Source: Halovulum dunhuangense (GTDB lineage: Bacteria > Pseudomonadota > Alphaproteobacteria > Rhodobacterales > Rhodobacteraceae). From it: a stretch of DNA of 64,000 bases. Where the stretch lies: assembly GCF_013093415.1 (NCBI RefSeq), contig NZ_JABFBC010000001.1, positions 1,364,001 through 1,428,000 of the forward strand, written 5' to 3'. Both the position numbers and the translations under genes were made by a program. The notes beneath the pieces are model-generated. The model had not been told where the DNA came from. It was given only the letters and a program-made list of their open reading frames with translations, and made no database searches. How positions within the stretch are numbered: the first letter of the stretch is position 1; the number at the start of each line of letters is the position of its first letter. Positions 1-11,216 of this stretch are shown here, piece by piece.

Positions 1-2
1 AC

Positions 3-269
3 CACGTCATCCTGCGCTGCGCGGATGCCGAGATCGTCCTTGCCCACATGCGGCAGGGCAGCCTGAGGGTTGCACCGGGCGATGCTGTGCGGGTGGGTGC
101 GGCTTTGGGGCAAGTCGGCAATTCCGGCGCCAGCACCGAGCCGCATCTGCACATCCATGCGCAACGACCCGCGGCCGAAGGGGCGCCGCCCATCTCGGGC
201 GAGCCGCTCGCGCTCAGGATCGACGGGCGTTACCTGGTGCGCAACGACCGGATCCACGGGCGCGACTGA
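3..269 (+). CDS. M23 family metallopeptidase (C-terminal fragment)
   Basis: Only the last ~88 residues are present; the reading frame is open to the left edge, so the gene begins outside the window. The visible part has the C-terminal half of a LytM/M23 beta-lytic fold: VLAHM (H-x-M strand), a GQVGNSG turn, and the HLHIH metal/catalytic motif. Family members are zinc endopeptidases that cut peptide bonds in peptidoglycan in the periplasm, or degenerate activators of amidases. Whether all zinc ligands are present cannot be judged because the N-terminal ligands are missing. It is convergent with ugpC, 12 nt away. Confidence 0.8.
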   Translation, partial: HVILRCADAEIVLAHMRQGSLRVAPGDAVRVGAALGQVGNSGASTEPHLHIHAQRPAAEGAPPISGEPLALRIDGRYLVRNDRIHGRD

Positions 270-281
270 CAGGCGGGCGGC

Positions 282-1301
282 TCAGGGCAGGTCCAGCCGC
301 CGCCCGTCCGGGCCGAACAGCATCTCGTCGGCCTGCGCCCAGTTCACCCCCGTCTCGGCCCCCTCCTCGGGAAGGGGGATGGCGCCGTCCTGCCGCGCGG
401 TCATCGCGGTCCCATCCCCGAGCCGCAGGTGCACCAGCGTCTCTGCGCCCAGCGGCTCGGCATACTGCACGCGGGCCGTCAGCCGGGCTGTCCCGGCATC
501 CGCAAGCGACACATGCTCGGGCCGCACCCCCAGCTGGCTGCCCTGCGGCGCGCCCGGCATCAGCCGTGCCGTGGGCAGAAAATTCGTCGGCGGCGAGCCG
601 ATGAAGCCCGCGACAAAGGCCGTGCGCGGGTTGCGATAGACCTCCAACGGTGCGCCGATCTGGTCGGCCACGCCGCCGTTCATCACGATCATGCGGTCGG
701 CAAGCGTCATCGCCTCGACCTGGTCGTGGGTGACGTAGAGCGCGGTCACCCCAAGCTGGCGCTGAAGCTGCCGGATCTCAAGCCGCATCTGCACCCGCAG
801 CTTTGCGTCGAGATTGGAAAGCGGCTCGTCGAACAGGAACACCGCGGGCTTTCGCACGATGGCGCGGCCCATGGCGACGCGCTGGCGCTGGCCGCCCGAC
901 AACTCGCGCGGCTTGCGGGCCAGGTAGGGCTCGATCTGGAGCATCCTTGCGGCCTGCGTCACGCGGGCCTCGATCTCGGCCCTGGGGGTCTTCGCGATCT
1001 TCAGCCCGTAGGCCATGTTCTCGTACACGCTCATGTGCGGGTAGAGCGCGTAGTTCTGGAACACCATGGCGATGTCGCGGTCCATCGGCTCCTTGTCGTT
1101 GACGCGTGCGCCGTTGATGCGCACCTCGCCCGAGGTGACCGTCTCGAGCCCCGCGACCATGCGCAGCAGCGTGGATTTCCCGCAGCCCGAGGGGCCCACG
1201 ATCACGATGAATTCGCCATCGGCGATGTCGATGTCGATGCCGTGGATCACGTCGGTCTTGCCGAAGGTCTTTTTCAGACTGTCGAGTGTGACGGTTGCCA
1301 T
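282..1301 (-). CDS. ugpC: UgpC/MalK-type ABC transporter ATP-binding protein
   Basis: A 339-residue ATPase that energises import by the UgpAE permease at the inner face of the membrane. It shows Walker [10 protein letters not shown] (residues 36-44), the Q-loop in [10 protein letters not shown], the ABC signature LSGGQ (134-138), Walker B VFLFDEP (154-160) and a switch His in YVTHDQ. After residue ~235 comes the C-terminal regulatory OB-fold (TOBE) region typical of CUT1 sugar ABC ATPases. It is the last gene of the ugpB-A-E-C operon, starting 3 nt after ugpE. Assignment to glycerol-3-phosphate, rather than another CUT1 sugar, rests on the ugp-like gene set and protein sequences. Confidence 0.9.
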   Translation of the reverse strand: MATVTLDSLKKTFGKTDVIHGIDIDIADGEFIVIVGPSGCGKSTLLRMVAGLETVTSGEVRINGARVNDKEPMDRDIAMVFQNYALYPHMSVYENMAYGLKIAKTPRAEIEARVTQAARMLQIEPYLARKPRELSGGQRQRVAMGRAIVRKPAVFLFDEPLSNLDAKLRVQMRLEIRQLQRQLGVTALYVTHDQVEAMTLADRMIVMNGGVADQIGAPLEVYRNPRTAFVAGFIGSPPTNFLPTARLMPGAPQGSQLGVRPEHVSLADAGTARLTARVQYAEPLGAETLVHLRLGDGTAMTARQDGAIPLPEEGAETGVNWAQADEMLFGPDGRRLDLP

Positions 1302-1304
1302 TTC

Positions 1305-2159
1305 CTATTTCTCGCTCTCGACAAGGCCGCGGATGAACAGGCGCTGCATCCCGATCACGACGATCACCGGCGGCACCATCGCAAGGATCGAGGTGGCCAT
1401 GATGACCGGCCAGTCGGCGACATCGTCGCCCGCGGGGAACATCTGCCGGATGCCCATGACGATGGTGTTCATCGAGGGGTCGGTGGTGATGAGAAGCGGC
1501 CAGAGATACTGGTTCCAGCCATAGATGAAGAGGATCACGAACAGCGCCGCGATGTTGGTCCGGCTCATCGGCAGCAGGATGTCGAAGAAGAAGCGCATCG
1601 GCCGCGCCCCGTCCACCCGGGCCGCTTCGGCCAGTTCGTCCGGCACGGTCATGAAGAACTGCCGGAACAGGAAGGTGGCCGTGGCCGAGGCGACCAGCGG
1701 CAGGATCAGCCCGGAATAGCTGTTGAGCATGCCGAAATTCGCCACCACCTCGTAGGTGGGGACGATGCGCACCTCCACGGGCAGCATCAGCGTGAGGAAG
1801 ATCAGCCAGAAGAACACCCGCCGGCCCGGAAAGCGGAAATAGACGATGGCAAAGGCCGACAGGAGCGAGATGGCGATCTTGCCCAGCGCGATTCCGAAGG
1901 CCATCACCGCCGAGTTCAGCAGCATCGTCGCGACCGGCGTGTTCACGCCCGAGAACAGCGCCTTGCGGTAGTTCTCGAGGAACTGGTCGCCGGGCAGAAG
2001 CGGCATCGGCGGGCGGGCGATCTCGGGCTGGGTCACGGTCGAGGCGACGAAGGCCAGCCAGATCGGAAAGAAGATGAAGGCGACGCCCAGGATCAGCCCC
2101 AGATGGGTCAGGATCAGGCCCGTGCCGCGCCGTTCCACCATGCCATCGCGCCCCGCCAT
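1305..2159 (-). CDS. ugpE: UgpE-type ABC transporter permease
   Basis: A 284-residue inner-membrane permease of the CUT1 class with about six hydrophobic segments. The cytoplasmic EAA loop is visible as [18 protein letters not shown], the contact site for the UgpC ATPase. The start ATG overlaps the ugpA stop (TGATG), which implies translational coupling. With UgpA it forms the heterodimeric channel for sn-glycerol-3-phosphate or glycerophosphodiesters, if the ugp assignment is right. Length and topology are normal for the family. Confidence 0.9.
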   Translation of the reverse strand: MAGRDGMVERRGTGLILTHLGLILGVAFIFFPIWLAFVASTVTQPEIARPPMPLLPGDQFLENYRKALFSGVNTPVATMLLNSAVMAFGIALGKIAISLLSAFAIVYFRFPGRRVFFWLIFLTLMLPVEVRIVPTYEVVANFGMLNSYSGLILPLVASATATFLFRQFFMTVPDELAEAARVDGARPMRFFFDILLPMSRTNIAALFVILFIYGWNQYLWPLLITTDPSMNTIVMGIRQMFPAGDDVADWPVIMATSILAMVPPVIVVIGMQRLFIRGLVESEK

Positions 2160-3040
2160 CAGTAGTGCACCCGCCGCTCGATATACTTGAACTGGATGAT
2201 CGTCAGGATCGAGACGACCACCAGCAGGATCACCGACTGCGCCGCCGAGGAGCCGAGGTCCTGTCCCACGAAACCGTCGGAATAGACCTTGTAGACCAGG
2301 ATCGTGGTTGCCTGCTGCGGCCCGCCGCTGGTGATGGTGTGGATCACGCCGAAGGTTTCGAAGAAGGCGTAGACGATGTTCACGACCAGCAGGAAGAAGG
2401 TGGTGGGCGAGAGCAGCGGAAAGACGATGGTGCGGAACCGCGTCCAGAACCGCGCCCCGTCGATCGCCGCCGCCTCGATCACGGATCGCGGGATCGCCTG
2501 AAGGCCGGCGAGGAAGAAGAGGAAGTTGTAGCTGATCCGTCCCCAGGCCGAGGCGATCACGACAAGGCCCATCGCCTCTTCCTCGTTCAGGACGTGGTTC
2601 CAGTCATAGCCGAGCTGGCCCAGGTACCAGCTCACCACGCCCACCCGGGTGTTGAACATGAAAAGCCACAGCACGCCCGCGACCGCTGGCGCCACGGCAT
2701 AGGGCCAGATCAGCAGGGTCCGGTAGGTGCCGGAGCCCTTGATGAGCCGGTCCGCCAGCACCGCCAGATACAGCGCCACCCCCATCGAGACGACCGTGAC
2801 GAGGACCGAGAACACCGCCGTGGTCACGAAGGACGCGCGATAGTAGGGGTCCGACAGAAGGAACTCGAAATTGCCCAGGCCCACCCATTGCATCGACAGC
2901 CCGAACGGGTCGGGGATGTAGAGCGACTGCCAGATCGCCTGCCCGGCGGGATAGAAGAAGAAGACCGCCGTGATGACGATCTGCGGCAGGACCAGAGCCA
3001 GGGGCAGCCAGAGGCCCTTGAAGGTGACGCGCTTTTCCAT
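2159..3040 (-). CDS. ugpA: UgpA-type ABC transporter permease
   Basis: A ~293-residue CUT1 permease with six predicted membrane segments and an EAA loop ([16 protein letters not shown]). I chose the ATG at 3040, just before EKRVTFKG; a GTG at 3055 in the same frame is a possible alternative. The gene follows ugpB after an 89-nt gap that contains a large REP-like hairpin, a layout that lets a cell make more binding protein than permease. It overlaps ugpE at its 3' end. Confidence 0.88.
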   Translation of the reverse strand: MEKRVTFKGLWLPLALVLPQIVITAVFFFYPAGQAIWQSLYIPDPFGLSMQWVGLGNFEFLLSDPYYRASFVTTAVFSVLVTVVSMGVALYLAVLADRLIKGSGTYRTLLIWPYAVAPAVAGVLWLFMFNTRVGVVSWYLGQLGYDWNHVLNEEEAMGLVVIASAWGRISYNFLFFLAGLQAIPRSVIEAAAIDGARFWTRFRTIVFPLLSPTTFFLLVVNIVYAFFETFGVIHTITSGGPQQATTILVYKVYSDGFVGQDLGSSAAQSVILLVVVSILTIIQFKYIERRVHY

Positions 3041-3057
3041 GGTCTTTCGTGCCACGC

Positions 3058-3121
3058 GTCCCGGGCCCGACCCGGGACCCCTGCCATGTATCGGCCAGAG
3101 GTCCCGGGTCAGGCCCGGGAC
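3058..3121. repeat. REP-like 22-bp inverted repeat between ugpB and ugpA
   Basis: The left arm (3058-3079) and right arm (3100-3121) are 22-bp inverted copies with one mismatch, separated by 20 nt. Each arm is itself built of GGTCCCGGG / CCCGGGACC half palindromes, so a very stable RNA hairpin forms in the ugpB-ugpA spacer. There is no T-run, so it is more likely an mRNA-stabilising or attenuating element, like the malE-malF REP, than a simple terminator. Confidence 0.85.
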
Positions 3122-3130
3122 GGGACGGTG

Positions 3131-4441
3131 TCAGCGGTTGGCCTGCTCGAAGCGGCGCAGCAGCTGGTTGCCGCGCTCGACCGCGCTGTCCAGAGCCGCC
3201 TGGGCGGTCTTGTCGCCCGACCACACCGCCTCCAGCTCCTCGTCGATGATGGTGCGGATCTGGTCGAACGATCCCAGGCGCACGCCCTTGGAATTGGCCG
3301 TCGGCTCGTTCGCGGTCATCTGGATCACCGCGATGTCGGTGCCGGGGTTGGCGTCATAGAAGCCCTGCTCGCGGGTCAGCTCTCCCGCGGCCAGCGTGAC
3401 CGGCAGGTAGCCGGTGTCCTGGTGCCACTGGGCCTGGATCTCGGGCGAGGCGAGGAAGTTCAGGAAGGCGGCGACGCCCTTGTATTCCTCGTCGCTCTGG
3501 CCCTCCATCACCCACAGCGAGGCGCCGCCGATGATGGTGTTGAGCGGGGCCGCTTCCACGCCGTCCCAGTAGGGCAGGGGCCGCACGTCGAAGGCGAACT
3601 GGGCTTCGGACTTGATGCCCGCATAGCCGGCCGAGCTTTCGGTGAAGAGCGCGCATTCACCGGCGCGGAAATTCGCCCCGCTTTCGTTGCGGCGGCCGGC
3701 ATAGATGAACTTGCCGTCCTGCGCCCACTGGCCCAGCGTCTCGATGTGCTGCACCTGGAGCGGGCCGTTGAACACCAGCTCGGCATCGAAGCCGGCAAAG
3801 CCGTTTTCCTGCGTGGCGAAGGGCACGTCGTGATAGGCCGACAACGTCTCGAGCTGGATCCAGCTCTGCCAGGCGGTGGTCATCGGGCATTCATGGCCGG
3901 CCGCCTTCAGCTGGTCCAGCACCTCGCCTACCTGCTGCCAGGTGGCCAGGTCCACATCCGGGTCGATGCCCGCGCCTTCCAGCGCGTCGCGGTTCACCCA
4001 CAGCACCGGCGTCGACGAGTTGTAGGGGAAGGAGAGCATGTTGCCGTCGGTGTCGGTGTAGTAGCCCTTGACCGACCCGATATAGGCGTCGGGGTCGAAA
4101 TCGGCGCCGGCATCGGCCATGACCTCGTAGACCGGCTTGATCGCGCCGCGGGCGGCCATCATGGTCGCGGTGCCGACCTCGAACACCATCAGGATGTCCG
4201 GCTGCTCGCCGGCGCGGAAGGCGGCGATGCCCGCGTTCAGCGTCTCGGAGTAGTTGCCCTTGAAGCTGGCGTTGACGACATAATCGCTCTGGCTGGCGTT
4301 GAACGCCTCGACCTGGGCGGCGGTCAGTTCGCCGAGGCGTCCGGTGAAGGCATGCCAGAACTCGACCTGGGTCTGGGCCTGGGCGGCACCCGCGGTGCCA
4401 AGGGCGGCCAGAAGGGCCACGACGGAAATGCGCGATTTCAT
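3131..4441 (-). CDS. ugpB: UgpB-type ABC transporter substrate-binding protein
   Basis: A 436-residue periplasmic binding protein of the CUT1 class. I set the start at ATG 4441 (MKSRISVV), which follows an excellent GGAGG Shine-Dalgarno; longer in-frame starts would cross the upstream palindrome. It has a Sec signal peptide cut after AQA (residues ~1-22), followed by QVEFWHAFTG, typical of UgpB proteins. The two-domain solute-binding fold ends with NQLLRRF. It is the first gene of ugpBAEC and should deliver glycerol-3-phosphate or a related ligand to UgpAE. Confidence 0.9.
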   Translation of the reverse strand: MKSRISVVALLAALGTAGAAQAQTQVEFWHAFTGRLGELTAAQVEAFNASQSDYVVNASFKGNYSETLNAGIAAFRAGEQPDILMVFEVGTATMMAARGAIKPVYEVMADAGADFDPDAYIGSVKGYYTDTDGNMLSFPYNSSTPVLWVNRDALEGAGIDPDVDLATWQQVGEVLDQLKAAGHECPMTTAWQSWIQLETLSAYHDVPFATQENGFAGFDAELVFNGPLQVQHIETLGQWAQDGKFIYAGRRNESGANFRAGECALFTESSAGYAGIKSEAQFAFDVRPLPYWDGVEAAPLNTIIGGASLWVMEGQSDEEYKGVAAFLNFLASPEIQAQWHQDTGYLPVTLAAGELTREQGFYDANPGTDIAVIQMTANEPTANSKGVRLGSFDQIRTIIDEELEAVWSGDKTAQAALDSAVERGNQLLRRFEQANR

Positions 4442-4462
4442 CTTTTCCTCCGGTGGGGTGAG

Positions 4463-4490
4463 CGGTTTTTTATCGTTTGATAAAAAACCG
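4463..4490. promoter_or_regulatory. Perfect 12-bp inverted repeat upstream of ugpB (candidate operator)
   Basis: Arms CGGTTTTTTATC (4463-4474) and GATAAAAAACCG (4479-4490) are perfectly inverted around a 4-nt GTTT spacer. The element lies 22 nt upstream of the ugpB ATG and within the 184-nt divergent spacer to tex. It could be a repressor operator (LacI, DeoR or ROK-like dyad) or form a 5'-UTR hairpin. No dedicated regulator gene sits next to ugp here. Confidence 0.6.
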
Positions 4491-4625
4491 TATCGACCAC
4501 GACCGCGTAATTCAACACCTTGAAGCCCGTGTGACGTGTCCATGACGCTGCGATGACGGCGCGTGCCCCTTGGCGATGGGCGCGGGCAGGGGTATCACGG
4601 GCTCCCGCAACGACAGGAGCCGCCC

Positions 4626-6947
<2,322 letters not shown>

Positions 6948-7013
6948 CGCACCATGCACCTGCGCGCGGCGATATGGCTTGCCTGATGCCGCGATGTCGT
7001 GTGGGGTGACGGC

Positions 7014-7415
7014 ATGAGCCAGCCACCGCAAGACGGCCCCGCGCAGGGGGCAGCATCGCACGCGCCGAACCTGCGCATCCGCATCGTGTTCGGTGACGAC
7101 GCGATGCTGGGGCCCGGCAAGGCGGATCTGCTGGACGGGATCCGGCGCACCGGGTCCATCGCCGCCGCCGGGCGTGCCATGTCGATGAGCTACAAGCGTG
7201 CCTGGTCCCTGGTCGAGGAGATGAACGCAGCCTTCCGCGGGCCGCTGGTCCGGTCCAGCCGCGGCGGGGCGAAGGGGGGCGGCGCGGACCTGACCGAACT
7301 GGGCGAGGCGGTGCTGCGCCATTACCGCGACCTCGAGGACGCCGCCGCCAGCGCCTGCGCCGACCGCATCGGCGCGATCCACGCGCTGCTCAGGGACGCG
7401 GAAAGCCGGGACTAG
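7014..7415 (+). CDS. ModE-like winged-helix transcriptional regulator
   Basis: A 133-residue protein carrying only the N-terminal LysR-like winged helix-turn-helix found in ModE: the GSIAAAGRAMSMSYKRAWSLVEEM helix-turn-helix followed by a wing rich in Gly and basic residues. It has no C-terminal molybdate-binding (MOP) domains, so it is a stand-alone DNA-binding protein whose effector is unknown. I chose the ATG at 7014; a GTG 15 nt upstream is possible. Its stop overlaps by 4 nt the convergent stop of the neighbouring MFS transporter, whose expression it may control. Confidence 0.85.
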   Translation: MSQPPQDGPAQGAASHAPNLRIRIVFGDDAMLGPGKADLLDGIRRTGSIAAAGRAMSMSYKRAWSLVEEMNAAFRGPLVRSSRGGAKGGGADLTELGEAVLRHYRDLEDAAASACADRIGAIHALLRDAESRD

Positions 7416-8731
7416 GCCCTTGCGGGCCGCGACTGCCAGGACGGGTGCAGGTCGTCGATCACCCAGGGGTGTGCGTGAAGGGCACCGCCATGGGCCATCA
7501 GATGGGGATGGTCGGGGGGCAGGTCGGGATGTGCATGCGGCACCGATCCCCCCGCGGACGCGGGCCACAGCCGCAGCGCCAGCACCAGTCCCAGCCCCGA
7601 CAGCAACGCCATCACGAGGAATGCCGCGTCGAGCCCCATGCCCGCGCCCAGCCGCCCGGCCAGCGGATAGGTCACAAGCCAGCAGGCATGGCTCAGCGCG
7701 AACTGCGCGGCGAACAGCGCGGGACGGTCCGCCGCCTGGGCCGAGCGGCGCAGCAATCGCCCCGCCGGGGTCAGCACCAGCCCGTAGCCCAGCCCGAGCG
7801 CCGCCCAGAGCATAAGGAGCGGCGGCAGCGCGTCTGCCATTGGCCCGGCCAGCATCCCCAGCGTCAGCAGGATGGCCCCCGCCAGCATCGCGGGGCGGTC
7901 TCCGGTCCGCTCCAGCAGGCGCGGCAGGGCCAAGGCCGAGATCATTGACCCGGCCCCGAAGGCCGCCAGAGCCAGTGCGACCTGCGGCTCGCCCAGCCCG
8001 AGGCGCGCCTTGACCAGCACGACCGTGTTCACGATCACCATGGCGCCCGCCGCCGCCACGGCCAGGTTCAGCGCCAGAAGCCCGCGCAGCCGCGGCGTCG
8101 CGAGATAGATCCGCAGACCCCGCGTGAGCCGCGCGCCGAAGGGGCGCCGGGGGGCGGGTTCTGGCGCGGGCAGGCGGGTGGAGGCGACCAGCAGCGCCGA
8201 GGCGAGAAAGCCGAGGACGGTTCCACCGAACAGGACCGGGAAGCCGACCACCGTCAGCAGGGCCGCCGCCAGCAGGGGCGAGAGCAGGCTTTCAAGGTCG
8301 TAGGCCAGTCGCGACAGGGACAGCGCGCGGGTGTACGCGGCCTCGTCCGGCAGCACGTCGGGGATGACCGCCTGAAAGGTCGGCGTGAACCCGGCCGATG
8401 CGGCCTGAAGCAGGAAGATCAGCGCATAGACCTGCCAGACCTCGGTGACGAAGGGCAGCGCCAGGGCGACGGCGGCGCGGATCAGGTCGAGCGCGATCAG
8501 CATGGCGCGCCGCGGCACGCGCTCGGCCAGGGCGGTCGCGATCGGGGCAAGCGTGACATAGGCCACCATCTTGATGGCCAGCGCGGTGCCCAGCACCATC
8601 CCCGCATCCGCGCCAGCCAGTTGCCAGGCGAGCAGCCCCAGCGCCACGGTCGCAAGCCCGGTCCCCACGAGCGCGATCACCTGCGCCGCGAACAGGTGGC
8701 GGTAGGTGCGGTTCGCGAGAATGGCGATCAT
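7412..8731 (-). CDS. MFS transporter with histidine-rich C-terminal tail (NreB-like?)
   Basis: A ~439-residue, 12-TM major facilitator starting at MIAILANRTYRHLF after a GGAGAG ribosome site (ATG 8731; a longer in-frame start lacks one). The inner half has the cytoplasmic loop RVPRRAMLIALDLIRA after TM2. The last ~48 residues are cytoplasmic-like and carry eight His in HAH, HPH and HPW clusters. A His-rich C-terminus is a known feature of NreB nickel exporters of this superfamily, so metal export is plausible but unproven. It lies 19 nt downstream of the META-domain gene and is convergent with a ModE-like regulator. Confidence 0.85.
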   Translation of the reverse strand: MIAILANRTYRHLFAAQVIALVGTGLATVALGLLAWQLAGADAGMVLGTALAIKMVAYVTLAPIATALAERVPRRAMLIALDLIRAAVALALPFVTEVWQVYALIFLLQAASAGFTPTFQAVIPDVLPDEAAYTRALSLSRLAYDLESLLSPLLAAALLTVVGFPVLFGGTVLGFLASALLVASTRLPAPEPAPRRPFGARLTRGLRIYLATPRLRGLLALNLAVAAAGAMVIVNTVVLVKARLGLGEPQVALALAAFGAGSMISALALPRLLERTGDRPAMLAGAILLTLGMLAGPMADALPPLLMLWAALGLGYGLVLTPAGRLLRRSAQAADRPALFAAQFALSHACWLVTYPLAGRLGAGMGLDAAFLVMALLSGLGLVLALRLWPASAGGSVPHAHPDLPPDHPHLMAHGGALHAHPWVIDDLHPSWQSRPARA

Positions 8732-8750
8732 GGGGGCCTTTCTCTCCGGT

Positions 8751-10037
8751 TCAGTCGCGCCGGGCGCGTATCGCGCTGCCATCGGCAGCCGAGACGAGCA
8801 TGAGCGCGCCCGTCTCGTCGAAATCGAAGCGGTTCGTGGCGGCGAGCGCCGCGAAGAAGCGTCGCTCCTGGTCCATCAGGGCGGGGACGCAGGCGCGCAG
8901 GGTGGCGGCAGTCGGGCCGAAGGACAGCCCCTCGCCGGTCAGGGTGAAGGGCCCGGCGAAGCGGTTGCACCCGCCCGTGCCCGCGACGCGGCCCAGCCGG
9001 TCGAAGACCAGCGTCACGCGGCCTGCATCCACCACTCCGCCGCCAGTGATGTCCTCGACCACCCATTCGGCGCCGGTCAGAAGTTCCATCGGATCGCCGC
9101 CGCAGCCCTCGAGCGTCTGCCCGTCCTGCAAGATCCGCACCGTGTCGGGGTGCGGCATGCCGGTCGCGCTGTCGCGGCAGATCCCGCGCGACAGCGCGAT
9201 ACGTAGCGCGGGTTCCGCCAGATCGTGGACGAAGGCGCCCCTCTCGAACCGCCGCTCCGGCAGGCGGCCGGTCAGGGGCGTGGGGGCCGACAGGGTCGAG
9301 AACGCCACCAAGCCGCCCGCGATCCGGAGGGACCAGAAGGGTTCGTTCCCGCCGGCGGCATAGGTGTCGGGGGACGTGGGCGGCACCAGGCGGCACTCGG
9401 GCAGCGACTGCCCCCGCAGGCTGATGAGGGCGTTGTCGCCCCTGCTCCAGAAATGGGTGTCCGGATCGCCTGGCTGCTCGTACCTGGCCCCCGACGCGGC
9501 CGGGACCGGGTCGAGTTGACGCCATTCCCCGTCCAGGTCGATCACCACCGACGGCCCGACAAAGCCCGCGCGGACGGGACTGTCCCCGCAGAGATAGCGG
9601 CTGTCGAAGCCCACCGGCGCGTGCGCGGTCAGTGGCATCGTGGCAAGCGCCAGGTCCTCGGCGCCGGGCTCGATCCGGACCGCCTCGCCGACCCAGGCCG
9701 TCCGCCCCTCGGTCACGATGGCGGCGCGCAGATCCGCGGGCTGGCCTTCGGGCAGGTCCAGCGCAAAGGCCAGCGGCACCTGAGCGCCATCGGTCGGCAC
9801 CCGCGTCTCGGCCAGGTTGCGGCCATCGGGCCCCATCGCCGCGACGATCAGGAGGGAACTGTCGGGCAGCGCGATGCGTTCGCGGTAGAAGACCTCTCCG
9901 GTGACGCTGCGCGTGGGCTGCGCGCCCGGCGCGTCGGCCTGGGCGCGGGCGGGTTCCGCCAGCCCCGGCGCCAACAGCATCCACAGGCCCGTTCCAAGAA
10001 GCAGGGCGCGCCTGGCCGTCCGGATCCGCATGGTCAT
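8751..10037 (-). CDS. Multi-domain META/YbaY/MliC-like envelope protein
   Basis: A 428-residue exported protein with a signal peptide ending near ARAQA (residue ~34). Domains judged by motif: a YbaY-like domain (GEVFYRERIALPDSSLLIVA, ~46-140); an MliC-like lysozyme-inhibitor fold (FDSRYLCGDSPVRAGF, ~145-215); a COG3650-type module (AGGNEPFWSLRI, ~225-315); and a C-terminal META/HslJ domain (GTGGCNRFAGPFTLTGEGLSFGPTAATLRAC, ~320-425). These modules occur in stress and cell-envelope proteins; four in one chain suggests envelope protection. The start ATG follows GGGAGAG. It is probably co-transcribed with the downstream MFS gene. Confidence 0.8.
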   Translation of the reverse strand: MTMRIRTARRALLLGTGLWMLLAPGLAEPARAQADAPGAQPTRSVTGEVFYRERIALPDSSLLIVAAMGPDGRNLAETRVPTDGAQVPLAFALDLPEGQPADLRAAIVTEGRTAWVGEAVRIEPGAEDLALATMPLTAHAPVGFDSRYLCGDSPVRAGFVGPSVVIDLDGEWRQLDPVPAASGARYEQPGDPDTHFWSRGDNALISLRGQSLPECRLVPPTSPDTYAAGGNEPFWSLRIAGGLVAFSTLSAPTPLTGRLPERRFERGAFVHDLAEPALRIALSRGICRDSATGMPHPDTVRILQDGQTLEGCGGDPMELLTGAEWVVEDITGGGVVDAGRVTLVFDRLGRVAGTGGCNRFAGPFTLTGEGLSFGPTAATLRACVPALMDQERRFFAALAATNRFDFDETGALMLVSAADGSAIRARRD

Positions 10038-10209
10038 GCCCTGGCTCTCCCTTCACGCGTACAACCGCAGGTTACGCCATTGAAAGGACCGGTCAACGGT
10101 GAAGCCCGTGCCGCGCCGCCCCCCGGCCGCGCGGGGCCAAACAATTCTGCAACAATCGCCGCCGAACCTTGTCTCCAAGGAAATACCCGAAAGCCGAAGG
10201 GAGGTTGGC

Positions 10210-11211
10210 ATGTCTGGAACCGCAAGATGGCTGGGGACGTTCCTGCTGGCTGTCGGGCTGGCGACCATGTCCCAGGCGCAGGACATGCGCCTTTTCTCGA
10301 TCGGCACCGGCGGCACCGGTGCCACCTATTATCCGCTGGGCGGGACCATCGCCAACGCGATTTCCAATCCCCCCGGCTCGCGCCCCTGCGACGAAGGGGG
10401 AAGCTGCGGCGTCGACGGGCTGATCGCCATGGCGCAAAGCTCCAAGGGATCGGTGGACAATATCGAGGGGATTGTCGCGGGACGCTTCGATTCCGGCTTC
10501 TCGCAATCGGACGTCGCCTACTGGGCCTATACCGGCACCGGCCTGTTCGAGGGGTCGCCCCCCGTCGAAAGCCTTCGGGTCATCTCTGCGCTTTACCCCG
10601 AGCATATCCAGCTGATCGCCCGCAGCGCGGCCGGGATCCGCGATGTCGCGGGGCTGCGCGGCAAGCGCGTGTCGCTCGATGAGCGGGGCTCGGGAAGTTA
10701 CGCGAACGCGTTGCAGATCCTGGGCTTCTTTGGCCTGAGCGAGGCGGATCTGGATGCGCGCTACCTGAAATCCGTGCCAGCCGCCGAAGCGATCATCGCC
10801 GGCGAGATTGATGCTTTCTTCATCACCGCGGGCTATCCCACGAATGCCATCATCGAACTGGCCGAGCGCGCGGAAATCACTCTGGTCCCCATCGCCGGGC
10901 CCGAAGCCGAGGCGGTGATGGCAGCCCATCCGTTCTACAGCAGCGACCGGATCCCGGCCGGCACCTATGCCGGCATCGCCGAGACCGAGACGCTGGCGGT
11001 GGGCGCGCAGTGGATCACGACCGCCGCCATGGACGAGGCGCTGGTCTACGACATCGTCAGCGCGTTGTGGAACGAGCGCAGCCGGACGCTGCTGGACGTG
11101 GGGCATGCCAAGGGCGTGTCGGTGACGCTTGAAACGGCGCTGGAGGGGGTCGCCGTGCCGCTGCATCCCGGAGCGGAGCGCTACTACCGCGAAGCCGGGC
11201 TGATCCGCTGA
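10210..11211 (+). CDS. TAXI family TRAP-type solute-binding protein
   Basis: A 333-residue periplasmic protein with a signal peptide (cut near SQAQ, residue ~22), then RLFSIGTGGTGATYYPLGGTIANAIS, the hallmark N-terminus of TAXI proteins. The start ATG follows GGGAGG; in-frame upstream sequence is leader. TAXI proteins normally feed a fused DctQM permease, but none is encoded nearby. Instead the next gene, a sensor kinase, starts within 6 nt of this stop. That arrangement resembles TorT-TorS, where a periplasmic binding protein reports ligand to a kinase, so a sensing role is likely. The ligand is unknown; other TAXI proteins bind small organic acids. Confidence 0.9.
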   Translation: MSGTARWLGTFLLAVGLATMSQAQDMRLFSIGTGGTGATYYPLGGTIANAISNPPGSRPCDEGGSCGVDGLIAMAQSSKGSVDNIEGIVAGRFDSGFSQSDVAYWAYTGTGLFEGSPPVESLRVISALYPEHIQLIARSAAGIRDVAGLRGKRVSLDERGSGSYANALQILGFFGLSEADLDARYLKSVPAAEAIIAGEIDAFFITAGYPTNAIIELAERAEITLVPIAGPEAEAVMAAHPFYSSDRIPAGTYAGIAETETLAVGAQWITTAAMDEALVYDIVSALWNERSRTLLDVGHAKGVSVTLETALEGVAVPLHPGAERYYREAGLIR

Positions 11212-11216
11212 GCGTG

